Below are positions 21,401 through 31,434 of a stretch of DNA of 64,000 nt, in pieces (position 1 is the stretch's first letter; the number at the start of each line of letters is the position of its first letter). The notes under the pieces are model-generated. The model was given only the letters and a program-made list of their open reading frames with translations, searched no databases and was not told the DNA's origin. Source of the DNA: Botryococcus braunii. Taxonomy: Eukaryota; Chlorophyta; Trebouxiophyceae. The position numbers and the translations under genes were made by a program. The stretch is taken from NCBI GenBank assembly GCA_002005505.1, contig MVGU01001465.1:1-64000 (forward strand), written 5' to 3'.

Positions 21401-22087
21401 GCTGGTCTTCTTCACCCTTTACAAATACCAGTCAGGAAGTGGCAAAGTTTGTCCATGGATTTCATTACTCATTTGCCAAAGACTCCCAATGGAAATGATG
21501 CTATTTGGGTTGTCGTGGATAGGCTTAGCAAGTGTGCTCATTTTGCAGCTACAACCATGAATGCGGGTGCTTATACGGTGGCACAATTGCTAAGGACACG
21601 GGTATGGATGTATCATGGATATCCGGAGGAAATTGTTTCTGATCGAGACCCCCGCTTTGTGAGTAAGTTTATGAAGGCGTTACATGAACTTACGGGATGT
21701 CGGCCTGCCCTTTCAACCGCCGCCCCCGCCTGGTATCATCCGACCGTGAATGTCAACTTCCTCACCCCCTACCGTACCGCTGCTGTCGCACGTGTGCGTC
21801 CGCCGCCGCCGCCCCCGCACCTCGTCAACGACCATATCGAATACGAGATTGGTGGCATTGTGGACCACAAGCCACTCATGGACGACCGCGGCCGCACTCT
21901 CTACGACCCGGATGGAACCCCGCATATGCAATACCTTGTGCGATGGAAAGGTTACACGCCCGACGACGATACGTGGGAACCACTCACGAATTTTACGCGC
22001 TGCCGCCAGCAAGTGGAGCAGTACAGAGGGAGTCACGGGTTGCCTCCATTGCCTCCCAGGGGCACAATCCCTCGGATTCGCCCTTAG
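18419..22087 (+). pseudogene. pol: Element F pol, copy 1: RT intact, integrase core deleted
   Basis: 1222-codon open frame. Protease: LFDSGASHSFIKS near residue 140. RT: VIDYRPLNK and the catalytic YLDDVLIYS near 537. RNase H: VCDACDYGVGAVLF, where TDAS would be usual, then ATERELLAVV and VTDHKCNTFL. Integrase zinc finger near 945-985 (HVGHPG, CDSCQQ) and the first two DDE segments (MDFITHLP, SDRDPRF). At about 21717 the frame jumps from LSTA to the last integrase residues. About 500 bases present in copy 2 are missing, including the HPQTDGQTERTN segment with the third catalytic residue. The chromodomain near 1140-1207 (YLVRWKGYTPDDDTWEP) remains. RT could work; integrase could not. Confidence 0.9.
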
Positions 22088-22611
22088 GCCCCGTCGACCG
22101 GTTGGCCCTCCTTGGAGGGGTCTCTCTGTATGGCCATATGGACTGTGGATAGGCTAGGGTAAGGCTGCCTTACCCGGTAGGGTGGACCATGGGTCCCTTA
22201 CCTGGATAGATCATTGTGCACATTAGGCTCGACATGGCCGCTTCACTTCATTGCCACTGGACACGGAACTTTGGACTCTGGAACTTTGGACTCGAACTTG
22301 GTTTGAACCTCACTTGAACTTTGCCTTATGGACTTGTGGACTTCTCGACTTATGAACTTCTGGACTTTTGGCTCTACGTGGACTTAGCTGTTTCCTCCGT
22401 TTCGTCTTTTGTCATGTTTGTCATGAATGATACTTATTCTTATTTCTATATGGTGGGGACCCCGATACGCAGCGATCGGCTGGGGTCTGGCAACACGGGA
22501 GGCGGGTTGCCCGTAGGTAGTGTTCTGAGTCTCCGCATGTTGGAAGGTCTTTTGTTGTTTTGTTGCGCTCTGCCTTCTGCGCGGGGACGCACAGGAATAG
22601 GGGGGGGAGTA
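22088..22611 (+). other. Element F 3' untranslated region and polypurine tract, copy 1
   Basis: About 520 bases with no gene, rich in GGACTTTGGACT-like short repeats near 22260-22380. It ends in the purine tract GGGGGGGAGTA next to LTR b. Confidence 0.65.
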
Positions 22612-23100
22612 TGTAGTGAGGTGACGCGTGCGGTGCCGCGTCTGCGTACCTCATGCGGCTCGCCTTTCGAATTATGTGCAGGTCTTTCGAATTACGTGCA
22701 CGCCTGCATGTGTGCGCATGTGTCTTCACGCACGTCGTACTACGAGAAGCTTCACAATATAGGATGTTCATGAAATGTCCAAAAGGATGCCCTCTCGTCA
22801 TCCTTCTCGTGGTGCTCGCGAGAGCATCACATAGAAGGGCGATGTAGCCGGGTTCACCACAAGTTGGACTCACACTTCGAGAGACACACTTATCTTTGGG
22901 GCCTGGATATATCTGTTGCATATTATATTGTATTGGCGTTGGCCATATTGTTTATTGGAGACTCGGAATCGCCTGCGTGAGGAGGAGCTGCGTATTGTAA
23001 GAGGAATCGGCGTCACGTTTACTGTCTCGCGGTGTCACCCCTTCCTTAAACCCTAGTATCTCTTATTATTAAACTTGCATACACGTCTCCCTTTGTTTCA
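22612..23100 (+). mobile_element. Element F LTR b (inner)
   Basis: 489 bp, TGTAGTGAGG to CTTTGTTTCA. It differs from LTR c at three positions (CCAAAAGG for CCAGAAGG, CTGTTGC for CTGCTGC, GGCGTTGG for GGCATTGG). Confidence 0.9.
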
Positions 23101-23172
23101 TTACCGCGGCTGGGGCGCCGCGGCTGGGCCCGCGCCCGGGGGCCGCATTGGGTCAGGGCCCAGTCAGGGGGG
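23101..23172. other. GC-rich filler after LTR b (copy 2)
   Basis: About 70 bases dominated by CCGCGGCTGGG and CGCGCCCGGG motifs. It is related in composition and motif to 17886-18040 but shorter, and again stands where primer site and capsid code should be. Confidence 0.55.
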
Positions 23173-23547
23173 ATGCTGAGGGGACAGGAAGGAAGGAAGG
23201 TTCTCAACGCTGTGAAGAGGACTCCCATAAGCACGCCGGCACACTTTCCGGGATTCATCCAGGGGCCTGTGCTTGGAGCCGTCGGCCACAGCGTTGGTGG
23301 GAAGTTAGATTCTCGGACTAGCGTCCCCTCCGAGCGCCAGTGTTACTTCTGCAAAAACTTTGGTCACGAGCAATGGCAATGTCAGGCCAAGCGGGACTAC
23401 TTGCAAAGGAAGAGCAGGCGCGACAGTCAATTGCCCCCACCTCCTCCTTTTCCCTCTAATCAAGCTCGAGGTGGGCAGTGGAAGGGCCGTGGTGGCCGGG
23501 GAGGACATTGGAAGGGAAAAGGGCCGGGGCATAATCCTCAAAAGTAA
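23173..23547 (+). pseudogene. gag: Element F gag remnant, copy 2 (zinc knuckle only)
   Basis: 124 codons from ATG 23173 to TAA 23545-23547, nearly identical to copy 1 from GRKVLNAVKRTP onward. It has the same CCHC knuckle and glycine-rich tail and the same missing capsid. Pol starts 12 bases later in the -1 frame. Confidence 0.75.
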
Positions 23548-23558
23548 ATTCTGAAGCC

Positions 23559-26500
23559 ATGGATGCCACTTGCTTGCATGAATTGCACTCTCTTGTGGCC
23601 TCCAAATTGGGAAAGGAAGGGGTGAACCTTGTGGTGCCAAATGTTAGGAAGGCTGAATCTGAGATTTCCAAGTTTTTAGGGGAACAAAGGTGCAACCCGT
23701 CCCTCACTTGTTGTTTCATTGTGGGAAGGAAAGCTTGGAAAAGTAAGAGTCTCTATGCTCACCGTATGCAAGGAAGGATTGTGGAAGTGTGTTCAGGAAG
23801 GAAGGGACAGGCGGTAGACATGAATGGTCAAACTAGTGTATACCCATTCTCTTTTATATGTTGTGTGGTTCCCCCAAGACCCACACTCACCATGGGAAGT
23901 GTTACTACTGACTCTCCGCTCGCTATGACCTTTCCTGCGAATGTTCAGGGGAAAATCCTTTCAGTGTTGTTTGACAGTGGGGCGTCTCATTCCTTTATTA
24001 AAAGTGATACTTTGCAAGAACTTGGGGTGCGCTATAAACCCTCGAGTATCTCAGTGACTCTGGCGGATGGAAATGTGTCTGATACGAAAGGAACGGTCGA
24101 TGTGTCATTTACGCTTAAGCCCGGTGTAAGCTCCCGTCATAACTTCATTGTAAGCCCTGCCATGATTGATGGGGTAGACATGATTTTGGGGCAGGATTGG
24201 ATGGAAGCAAGGGGAGCCTCCATTGATTTTCGTGTGAAAGCTGCTCACTTTAGACATCGTGGGAAGTGGGTTACCTTAACACGAGCAGATTCACCCTTGC
24301 CGGTTGGGCCAAAACTTGTTTGGGGTCTTCAAGCAAAAGAAAGGAAGGAGGGAAGGAAGGACAGGAATGGAAGGGGATGGAAGGGGCAAGATGTATGGAA
24401 AGTTTGCTTGTATACTGTGCTTGTGAATGACCAGGCTGAGTTGGTGGACCTCACCGGGGAGGACGCCTCAAGTGGGGTCGACCTGGCGGATACCGACCAA
24501 TCTGTGGACGACACGCCCGTCGTCACAAAACCCACCAGTGGTACCGGTATGACTTTCACTCAACAAATAAATGATATGTTGGAAGGAAAACCGCAGGCAT
24601 TGAAGGAGTTGTTACGTGCTAATGAGGATTTGTTTGCCAAGCAACTCCCGGGGCTACCTCCGGAAAGGGAAGTATTTCACACAATAAATTTGGAGGAAGG
24701 ACATCGGCCTCCCAATAGGCCCGCGTACCGGCTAGCTCCAAGTGAGCTTGCGGAGTGCGAGGAAACAGTGGATGAGATGTTGAAATTGGGATTGATCAGG
24801 CTAAGTTGCTCCCCTTTTGCTTCACCTGTTTTGTTTGTTAGGAAGAAGGATGGAAGTTTACGGATGGTTATAGATTACCGTCCCCTCAACAAAATCACCA
24901 TCTCTGATAGATACCCTCTACCCAGAATTGATGACCTGTTAGATAAACTTAAGGGAGCAAAAGTGTTTTCAAGCTTGGACTTACTGTCTGGATACCATCA
25001 GGTCAGGCTTCGGAAGGAGGATGTGCCAAAGACTGCCTTTCGGACCCCTTTTGGTTTGTACGAATTTCTTGTTCTCCCCTTTGGTCTGACAAATGCCCCC
25101 GCCACATTTCAGAGGTTGATGAATGAAGTCTTTCATGACTTTATAAGGGAAGGATTTGTGGTGGTGTATTTAGATTATGTGCTCATTTACAGCAAAACGG
25201 AAGATGAACACTTGGGGCAGTTGGAGAGAGTTTTCACCCGTCTGCGTGAACATCAACTCTTGGCAAAACTTGTTAAATGTTCTTTCTTTGAGAACCAATT
25301 GAAGTACTTGGGACACATTATTGGTGCAAATGGATTGGAAGTGGATATGGATAAAGTCAAGGTGGTGCAAGAGTGGCCTTCACCCACAAACGTAACGGAA
25401 GTTAGAAGGTTTTTGGGGTTGTCTAACTATTTTCGCAAATTCATCCAAAACTATAGTATCCTAGCAACCCCATTGACCGCTCTCTCTGGAGCAAAGGCAC
25501 CTTGGAAGTGGGGACAGGAGCAACAGGAAGCATTCACCAAAATCAAGGAAGCATTGGTAAGAGCCCCTATCCTGACACTCCCGGATGTACGTCGGCCATT
25601 CAAGGTGGTGTGCGACGCATGCGATTACGGCGTGGGAGCTGTGTTGTTTCAAGATGGGAAGGTTTGTGCTTATTTTAGCAAGAAGTTGGGAGCAAGCGAG
25701 AGGAACTACAGTGCCACGGAACGGGAATTATTGGCTGTGGTGTATGCTCTCACGGAATGGAGATGTTATCTTTTGGGGAAGCCAGTGACAGTGGTAACGG
25801 ATCACAAGTGTAATACCTTCTTGGGTCAACAGGTTGGGCTTAGTCCTCGGAGGGCTCGGTGGGCCGAGCGCCTGCAGGAGTTTGAGATTGAATGGGTATG
25901 GGAACCGGGAAAGACCAACATTGCGGACCCGCTCTCCAGGTGTTTCACTCAACATGGTCACCCTGGATCTGGGGGGAGGGACAATGGAGTAGTGGCCGGG
26001 GTTGCCCTCCGGCGCAAGCGTACGCGCCCCTCTCCGGACTGCCTCACCCCCTCCAGATTGGATGCAGCTCGGTCCCGCAAGGTTCGAAAAGTCACGGAGC
26101 CCGCTCAGGAGGTCCAAGACCCCCTCGGCACGATGGAGCAAATTGGGTTGGCCAGCCCAAGTGAGCTCACCCCCGATACCGATGGGTACGAAACCTTACT
26201 TGGAAAACTTGGGAAGGCTTACACAGATGATCCTTGGTTGGCAGTGCGCGCGAATCGTCGGAAGGTTAGTCTTAAGGGAGGCTTTTGGGAAAGGAATGGA
26301 CGGAAGTATGTTCCTGCATTGTTTGAGGAAAGGAGGAATGGGGAACTTGTTGTTGAGAATCTGCCACGTGGAATTTTGGAAGCATTGCATGACCCGCCTC
26401 ATGTTGGCCACCCTGGAGTAACTCGCATGTATGAACTTCTCACAAGGGAATGGTATTGGCCTGGAATGTATGAGGATGTCAAAGCCTATGTTGCTCATTG

Positions 26501-27725
26501 TGACTCTTGTCAGCGGGTCAATGCTCGGAATACTTTGCCTGCTGGTCTTCTTCACCATTTACAAATACCAGTCAGGAAGTGGCAAAGTTTGTCCATGGAT
26601 TTCATTACTAATTTGCCAAAGACTCCCAATGGAAATGATGCTATTTGGGTTGTCGTGGATAGGCTTAGCAAGTGTGCTCATTTTGCAGCTACAACCATGA
26701 ATGCGGATGCTTATACGGTGGCACAATTGCTAAGGACACGGGTATGGATGTATCATGGATATCCGGAGGAAATTGTTTCTGATCGGGACCCCCGCTTTGT
26801 GAGTAAGTTTATGAAGTCGTTACATGAACTTACGGGATGTCGGCCTGCCCTTTCAACTGCCTTCCATCCTCAAACAGATGGGCAAACTGAAAGGACAAAC
26901 CGCATTTTGGGAGACTATCTGAAACATTATGTTGCAGATCATGGAAGGGATTGGGATAGTTATTTGCCCGAAGCCGAATTTGCGTACAATAACTCTTGGC
27001 AAACTTCTATCAACACAACACCCTTCAGGCTTACATATGGTCAAGATCCGAACGTCCCGTTTGCAAATGGGCACTTGGGAAAAACTGGAGTTGGGAGTGC
27101 GGATGAGTTTGTGAGGAAGATGGGTTTGGACATCCGACGGGCACAAAAGTTTTTGGCTGCAGCCCAGGACCGGCAAACTGCCTATGCAAATAGGCGTCGC
27201 AGCGATGTGTCGTTTGCGCCGGGTGACTACGTGCTTGTGGATCGGGACTTCTTTGCAGTTCACAGGAAACTTCCACAGAAGTTTGCGCCTCGGCGTGTGG
27301 GACCCTTCAAGGTCCTTAGCTCGCCTGGCCCCAACGCGTACCGCTTGGAGTTTCCAGACGGCTACGACCGGTATCATCCGACCGTGAATGTCAACTTCCT
27401 CACCCCCTACCGTACCGCTGATGTCGCACGTGTGCGTCCGCCGCCGCCGCCCCCGCACCTCGTCAACGACCATATCGAATACGAGATTGGTGGCATTGTG
27501 GACCACAAGCCACTCATGGACGACCGCGGCCGCACTCTCTACGACCCGGATGGAACCCCGCATATGCAATACCTTGTGCGATGGAAAGGTTACACGCCCG
27601 ACGACGATACGTGGGAACCACTCACGAATTTCACGCGCTGCCGCCAGCAAGTGGAGCAGTACAGAGGGAGTCACGGGTTGCCTCCATTGCCTCCCAGGGG
27701 CACAATCCCTCGGATTCGCCCTTAG
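23559..27725 (+). CDS. pol: Element F pol, copy 2: full length, RT catalytic motif YLDY instead of YLDD
   Basis: 1388 codons without a stop, with the full PR-RT-RH-IN-chromodomain order. Integrase is complete here: zinc finger HVGHPG...CDSCQR, MDFITNLP, SDRDPRF and the FHPQTDGQTERTN segment at about residue 1105, then the beta-barrel and chromodomain (YLVRWKGYTPDDDTWEP). The polymerase motif reads VVVYLDYVLIYS: GAT has become TAT at about 25175, so the second metal-binding aspartate is a tyrosine. This residue is essential in reverse transcriptases, so the polymerase should be inactive. More than twenty other residues differ from copy 1. The defect is the mirror image of copy 1. Confidence 0.93.
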   Translation: MDATCLHELHSLVASKLGKEGVNLVVPNVRKAESEISKFLGEQRCNPSLTCCFIVGRKAWKSKSLYAHRMQGRIVEVCSGRKGQAVDMNGQTSVYPFSFICCVVPPRPTLTMGSVTTDSPLAMTFPANVQGKILSVLFDSGASHSFIKSDTLQELGVRYKPSSISVTLADGNVSDTKGTVDVSFTLKPGVSSRHNFIVSPAMIDGVDMILGQDWMEARGASIDFRVKAAHFRHRGKWVTLTRADSPLPVGPKLVWGLQAKERKEGRKDRNGRGWKGQDVWKVCLYTVLVNDQAELVDLTGEDASSGVDLADTDQSVDDTPVVTKPTSGTGMTFTQQINDMLEGKPQALKELLRANEDLFAKQLPGLPPEREVFHTINLEEGHRPPNRPAYRLAPSELAECEETVDEMLKLGLIRLSCSPFASPVLFVRKKDGSLRMVIDYRPLNKITISDRYPLPRIDDLLDKLKGAKVFSSLDLLSGYHQVRLRKEDVPKTAFRTPFGLYEFLVLPFGLTNAPATFQRLMNEVFHDFIREGFVVVYLDYVLIYSKTEDEHLGQLERVFTRLREHQLLAKLVKCSFFENQLKYLGHIIGANGLEVDMDKVKVVQEWPSPTNVTEVRRFLGLSNYFRKFIQNYSILATPLTALSGAKAPWKWGQEQQEAFTKIKEALVRAPILTLPDVRRPFKVVCDACDYGVGAVLFQDGKVCAYFSKKLGASERNYSATERELLAVVYALTEWRCYLLGKPVTVVTDHKCNTFLGQQVGLSPRRARWAERLQEFEIEWVWEPGKTNIADPLSRCFTQHGHPGSGGRDNGVVAGVALRRKRTRPSPDCLTPSRLDAARSRKVRKVTEPAQEVQDPLGTMEQIGLASPSELTPDTDGYETLLGKLGKAYTDDPWLAVRANRRKVSLKGGFWERNGRKYVPALFEERRNGELVVENLPRGILEALHDPPHVGHPGVTRMYELLTREWYWPGMYEDVKAYVAHCDSCQRVNARNTLPAGLLHHLQIPVRKWQSLSMDFITNLPKTPNGNDAIWVVVDRLSKCAHFAATTMNADAYTVAQLLRTRVWMYHGYPEEIVSDRDPRFVSKFMKSLHELTGCRPALSTAFHPQTDGQTERTNRILGDYLKHYVADHGRDWDSYLPEAEFAYNNSWQTSINTTPFRLTYGQDPNVPFANGHLGKTGVGSADEFVRKMGLDIRRAQKFLAAAQDRQTAYANRRRSDVSFAPGDYVLVDRDFFAVHRKLPQKFAPRRVGPFKVLSSPGPNAYRLEFPDGYDRYHPTVNVNFLTPYRTADVARVRPPPPPPHLVNDHIEYEIGGIVDHKPLMDDRGRTLYDPDGTPHMQYLVRWKGYTPDDDTWEPLTNFTRCRQQVEQYRGSHGLPPLPPRGTIPRIRP

Positions 27726-28249
27726 GCCCCGTCGACCGGTTGGCCCTCCTTGGAGGGGTCTCTCTGTATGGCCATATGGACTGTGGATAGGCTAGGGTAA
27801 GGCTGCCTTACCCGGTAGGGTGGACCATGGGTCCCTTACCTGGATAGATCATTGTGCACATTAGGCTCGACATGGCCGCTTCACTTCATTGCCACTGGAC
27901 ACGGAACTTTGGACTCTGGAACTTTGGACTCGAACTTGGTTTGAACCTCACTTGAACTTTGCCTTATGGACTTGTGGACTTCTCGACTTATGAACTTCTG
28001 GACTTTTGGCTCTACGTGGACTTAGCTGTTTCCTCCGTTTCGTCTTTTGTCATGTTTGTCATGAATGATACTTATTCTTATTTCTATATGGTGGGGACCC
28101 CGATACGCAGCGATCGGCTGGGGTCTGGCAACACGGGAGGCGGGTTGCCCGTAGGTAGTGTTCTGAGTCTCCGCATGTTGGAAGGTCTTTTGTTGTTTTG
28201 TTGCGCTCTGCCTTCTGCGCGGGGACGCACAGGAATAGGGGGGGGAGTA
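27726..28249 (+). other. Element F 3' untranslated region and polypurine tract, copy 2
   Basis: Near-identical to 22088-22611, ending GGGGGGGAGTA beside LTR c. No gene seen. Confidence 0.65.
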
Positions 28250-28738
28250 TGTAGTGAGGTGACGCGTGCGGTGCCGCGTCTGCGTACCTCATGCGGCTCG
28301 CCTTTCGAATTATGTGCAGGTCTTTCGAATTACGTGCACGCCTGCATGTGTGCGCATGTGTCTTCACGCACGTCGTACTACGAGAAGCTTCACAATATAG
28401 GATGTTCATGAAATGTCCAGAAGGATGCCCTCTCGTCATCCTTCTCGTGGTGCTCGCGAGAGCATCACATAGAAGGGCGATGTAGCCGGGTTCACCACAA
28501 GTTGGACTCACACTTCGAGAGACACACTTATCTTTGGGGCCTGGATATATCTGCTGCATATTATATTGTATTGGCATTGGCCATATTGTTTATTGGAGAC
28601 TCGGAATCGCCTGCGTGAGGAGGAGCTGCGTATTGTAAGAGGAATCGGCGTCACGTTTACTGTCTCGCGGTGTCACCCCTTCCTTAAACCCTAGTATCTC
28701 TTATTATTAAACTTGCATACACGTCTCCCTTTGTTTCA
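28250..28738 (+). mobile_element. Element F LTR c (right outer)
   Basis: 489 bp, complete TG...CA. Identical to LTR a over the shared 481 bases. Followed by the GAATG duplication and the last bases of the E 3' LTR. Confidence 0.9.
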
Positions 28739-28757
28739 GAATGCCCATAACCTAACA
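28739..28757 (+). mobile_element. Last 19 bases of the E 3' LTR
   Basis: GAATGCCCATAACCTAACA completes the LTR interrupted at 17404 and is followed by TTTAG, the E target duplication. Confidence 0.88.
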
Positions 28758-28762
28758 TTTAG

Positions 28763-29306
28763 CACCCAGCAGAAAATGTTTCCATTTAAGCAAAGCATGA
28801 ACAAGAGCCAATAATTCTCTGTCATAAGGGGCTAATTTCCTCTCAGGGGGCTGGAGTTTCCTGGACTCGAAGGCGACGGGCTGCAGTCCCTGGCCCTGGT
28901 CCTGCTGCAAAACAGCACCCACAGCAAAGCCTGAGGCATCTACATGCACAACAAAAGGTTTATCTAAATCAGGCATTAATAAACAAGGAGGAGTAGAGAC
29001 AAGAGCCTTCAATGCAACAATGGCTTGGATTTGAGGTCCCTCCCAAGTCCAAGGCACATCCTTCTTGAGCAACTCAGTAAGAGGATAAGCAACATCTGCA
29101 AAATGATCCATGAAAGTGTCATAATACTGTGTCCAGCCTAGAAACCCTCTCAACTGTGACACATTCAGGGGAGGGGGCCAATCCTGGATGGCTGCAACCT
29201 TCCTTGGATCCACCATAATCCCATGAGGAGTCAACAGGTGTCCCAAGTATTCCACCTGCTTGGCAACAAAGTCACACTTAGACCTTGTACAATAAAATTT
29301 AGGCAT
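28763..29306 (-). pseudogene. Element D RT C-terminal part and RNase H N-terminal part
   Basis: Minus-strand frame starting MPKFYCTRSKCDFV, then VEYLGHLLTPHGI (RT thumb region), LRGFLGWTQYYDTF, and RNase H VHVDASGFAVGAVLQQ, DRELLALVHALLKWKHFLLGAK. It stops at E and resumes at 12383 as FTVHTDQ. The RT fingers and palm, including the YxDD motif, are missing to the right: the frame begins immediately after a junction with the protease region near 29307-29311. D thus has a large internal deletion. Confidence 0.88.
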
Positions 29307-30274
29307 GACCTCGGACCGCCCAGAAGTACATGTGTTTTATTAGCATGAACCAAAGGTTCAGCATTCAATTTCCAATTCACAATGGGATTGAAGACAGTTA
29401 ACCAAGGTTTGCCTAAGACAAGATCATAGTAGGTCAACTCAGTGGGAAGGCAGGTGACTCCAAAACCCAAAGTTCCCACAGTCAGGTCAGTTGACACACT
29501 ATGTCCTACTACAGAAGTCCTACCATCAGCCACTCTTACAGTAACATGTGAACTTAAAGGAACAGTGGGAAGGGCAAGCTCCGGCACAAGTTTATCATCA
29601 ATAAAGTTTGCGGAGGCCCCACTGTCTAACAAAATCCTGACAGGTCTACCAGCAAGAATTCCCTCAAATTCAATGCAAGTAGAAGAAAGGTCAAGACCAT
29701 CCACTATGTGTCTACTGTTAAGCTGAACAAAAGAGTCAAAAGAGGTTGCGGGCAGGGGTTTCTTCTTCACACTAAGACAACCAGTCTGAACCAGGCAACG
29801 AAACAAGGGCAAGCCTGTACTGGAACTGCAGTGGGGTGTGCACTTAAAGGTGGAAGTAAGACCCAGTGCAGCCAAAACAGAAGCCGAGAGTAATAAATCA
29901 TGAGACTGCTGTTGAGTAGTCCCTTCCAACACCTGTTCACAGTCACTTGGGCAAGAGAGCACAGTCAATCTGGTACCTGGCAGTAACTGTGACACAAGCT
30001 GGCTAACAGTACACTCCCTGTTACTACTATCAACAAACAAGACAACATGAGCATCACTAGAAGGAAGGTGAGGAGCTACATCTCTCTTATACATGCACAC
30101 AGGATTGATCAAGTCACTGGCATGGGGGGATGTCTGAAACTCTCTACACAAACCATGCCCATCCACAATATGGGACATGTTAGAATGGCAACAACTGTGA
30201 AAGAAATCCTGCAGATTACCAACTTCATACAATACAGGAAGCCCATACTGGATGGCTGAACAGTTGGCAGACAT
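29307..30274 (-). pseudogene. Element D pol N-terminal region with aspartic protease
   Basis: ATG at 30274. About 215 residues without recognised domain (NLQDFFHSCCHSNMSHIVDG, LLPGTRLTVLS) precede a retropepsin with LLDSGASANFIDD, VTVRVADGRTS and DLVLGKPWL. The frame then runs into the RT deletion at about 29307. The related D2 pol start at 61118 conserves the unknown N-terminal region, which suggests it is a real part of this family. The protease would mature gag and pol in the particle. Confidence 0.8.
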
Positions 30275-30320
30275 CTGAACCAGGACTCACACTGCTGTAA
30301 TACCAAAAAAGAAACCCAAA

Positions 30321-31361
30321 TCAAGTTGTATTTGATTTGTGGCGTGGCTTTCTGAGCTCTGGGTGCAATTGGAAGCACCGCTCAGCTGCGTGCCCAGTCT
30401 TGCCACAATGCGTGCAGGTTTGCGTGGCAGACTTTGTCGGGCCTGGGGACTTAGCGTCAGGGGGACCTTTGGGAGCAGGGTGCGGTGTCCTGGACTGGCC
30501 TGGGATATCAGATATAGTAACGGCGTGCTTGAAATAATCCTCCAAGGTCTTAGGATACTGGAGTGAGATACTCTTCTTTAAATCAGCCCTGAAGCCATGC
30601 AAAAACAAGTAACACAGCGTGTCTTCTGCAAATGCCTTGGGCACCATGGCTCTCAAAGCACTGAATGTTGCTATATATGTTCTCATGTCAATCTTTCCCT
30701 GTGACAAGCTCAGCAACTGCTCCAAGTGCCTCTTATGTAGTTCCACAGGCCTGAAAGCAGCTGTCAGAGCAACCACAAACTCATCCCACGCCCCAAAAGC
30801 AGGTAAACTCCCTGAGGCAATCAAGTTGAACTGCCCTGTCCACCAGTCAACAGCCATTCCCCTCAAAAACATCGTTGCCACTTCGACAGAACGAGCAGAC
30901 ATCAGATCTACATCGTATGCACGCAAATACATCTCAGTCTGCATTTTCCAGGGATCCAACTTCATCGGATCTCCTTCAAACATAGCTGGGTCAGGAAACT
31001 TGAGAGAAGGCCTCCCTGAACCGGACGAGGTTGTAGCCGATGCCGGAACAGCCGTTGGCACAGGCTGCGTCACGACGACAGGTGCAGGTTGGGCCAGAGC
31101 ACGCTGAATCACTCGTTCGAGACCATCAATAATGTTTTGCGTGGTCGTAGGTGTAGGTGCAAGCAATGGAACACCAAATCCATCACCAACGGCTCCTTCG
31201 GGCAGAGCCCCGATGTCTACCAAGTGCCTAAGCATACGAGCAGGATCTACAGCTGAAAGGTCTACATCATCTTCATCATGAAGATCTAGCGATGGATCAG
31301 GCCCTGCAAAGGTCGGACTGGGAGCACGGGCTCTCGACCTCGAACGCGGATGCCGCGACAT
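30321..31361 (-). CDS. gag: Element D gag
   Basis: 346 codons from ATG 31361. The basic N-terminus MSRHPRSRSRARAPSP is followed by an acidic stretch, a gag capsid domain (LKFPDPAMFEGDPMKLDPWK, then EVATMFLRGMAVDWWTGQF, LHKRHLEQLLSLSQG) and one CCHC knuckle, CTHCGKTGHAAERC, near residue 320. The frame is intact. Pol follows 46 bases later in another frame. D2 carries a shortened version. Confidence 0.9.
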   Translation of the reverse strand: MSRHPRSRSRARAPSPTFAGPDPSLDLHDEDDVDLSAVDPARMLRHLVDIGALPEGAVGDGFGVPLLAPTPTTTQNIIDGLERVIQRALAQPAPVVVTQPVPTAVPASATTSSGSGRPSLKFPDPAMFEGDPMKLDPWKMQTEMYLRAYDVDLMSARSVEVATMFLRGMAVDWWTGQFNLIASGSLPAFGAWDEFVVALTAAFRPVELHKRHLEQLLSLSQGKIDMRTYIATFSALRAMVPKAFAEDTLCYLFLHGFRADLKKSISLQYPKTLEDYFKHAVTISDIPGQSRTPHPAPKGPPDAKSPGPTKSATQTCTHCGKTGHAAERCFQLHPELRKPRHKSNTT

Positions 31362-31422
31362 AACGAATCACGAGAGGAAAGAAAAACGCACCACGAACAA
31401 ACGATAAGGAACTAATCCTTTT

Positions 31423-31433
31423 CGCCGATACCA
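31423..31433 (-). promoter_or_regulatory. Element D primer-binding site
   Basis: On the minus strand TGGTATCGGCG lies one base after the end of the 5' LTR. It would pair with a tRNA 3' end reading CGCCGATACCA. The first seven bases equal the usual initiator-Met site; the rest do not, so the tRNA is uncertain. D2 and C use the same sequence. Confidence 0.65.
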
Positions 31434-31434
31434 C

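Larger units (their letters stand above)
17405..28738 (+). mobile_element. Element F: chromovirus dimer, LTR-internal-LTR-internal-LTR
   Basis: One GAATG duplication flanks the whole 11.3 kb (17400-17404 and 28739-28743). Three LTRs occur: a (17405-17885), b (22612-23100) and c (28250-28738). Outer LTRs a and c are identical over the 481 bases present in both. Inner LTR b differs from them at three positions. The two interiors differ at many positions and carry different pol defects. Both lack a normal gag capsid region and primer site, which are replaced by very GC-rich sequence. Confidence 0.9.
12389..28757 (+). mobile_element. Element E: non-autonomous Ty1/copia inserted in D, interrupted by F
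   Basis: Bounded by TTTAG duplications at 12384-12388 and 28758-28762. The 5' LTR (12389-13077) and the 3' LTR (16726-17404 plus 28739-28757) are nearly identical. Orientation is plus, shown by a primer-binding site at 13078 and a purine tract (GCAAGGGGAAG) before 16726. The 3.6 kb interior has only a remnant of copia RNase H, so E depended on proteins from relatives; its remnant is closest to copia A and A3. Confidence 0.9.
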
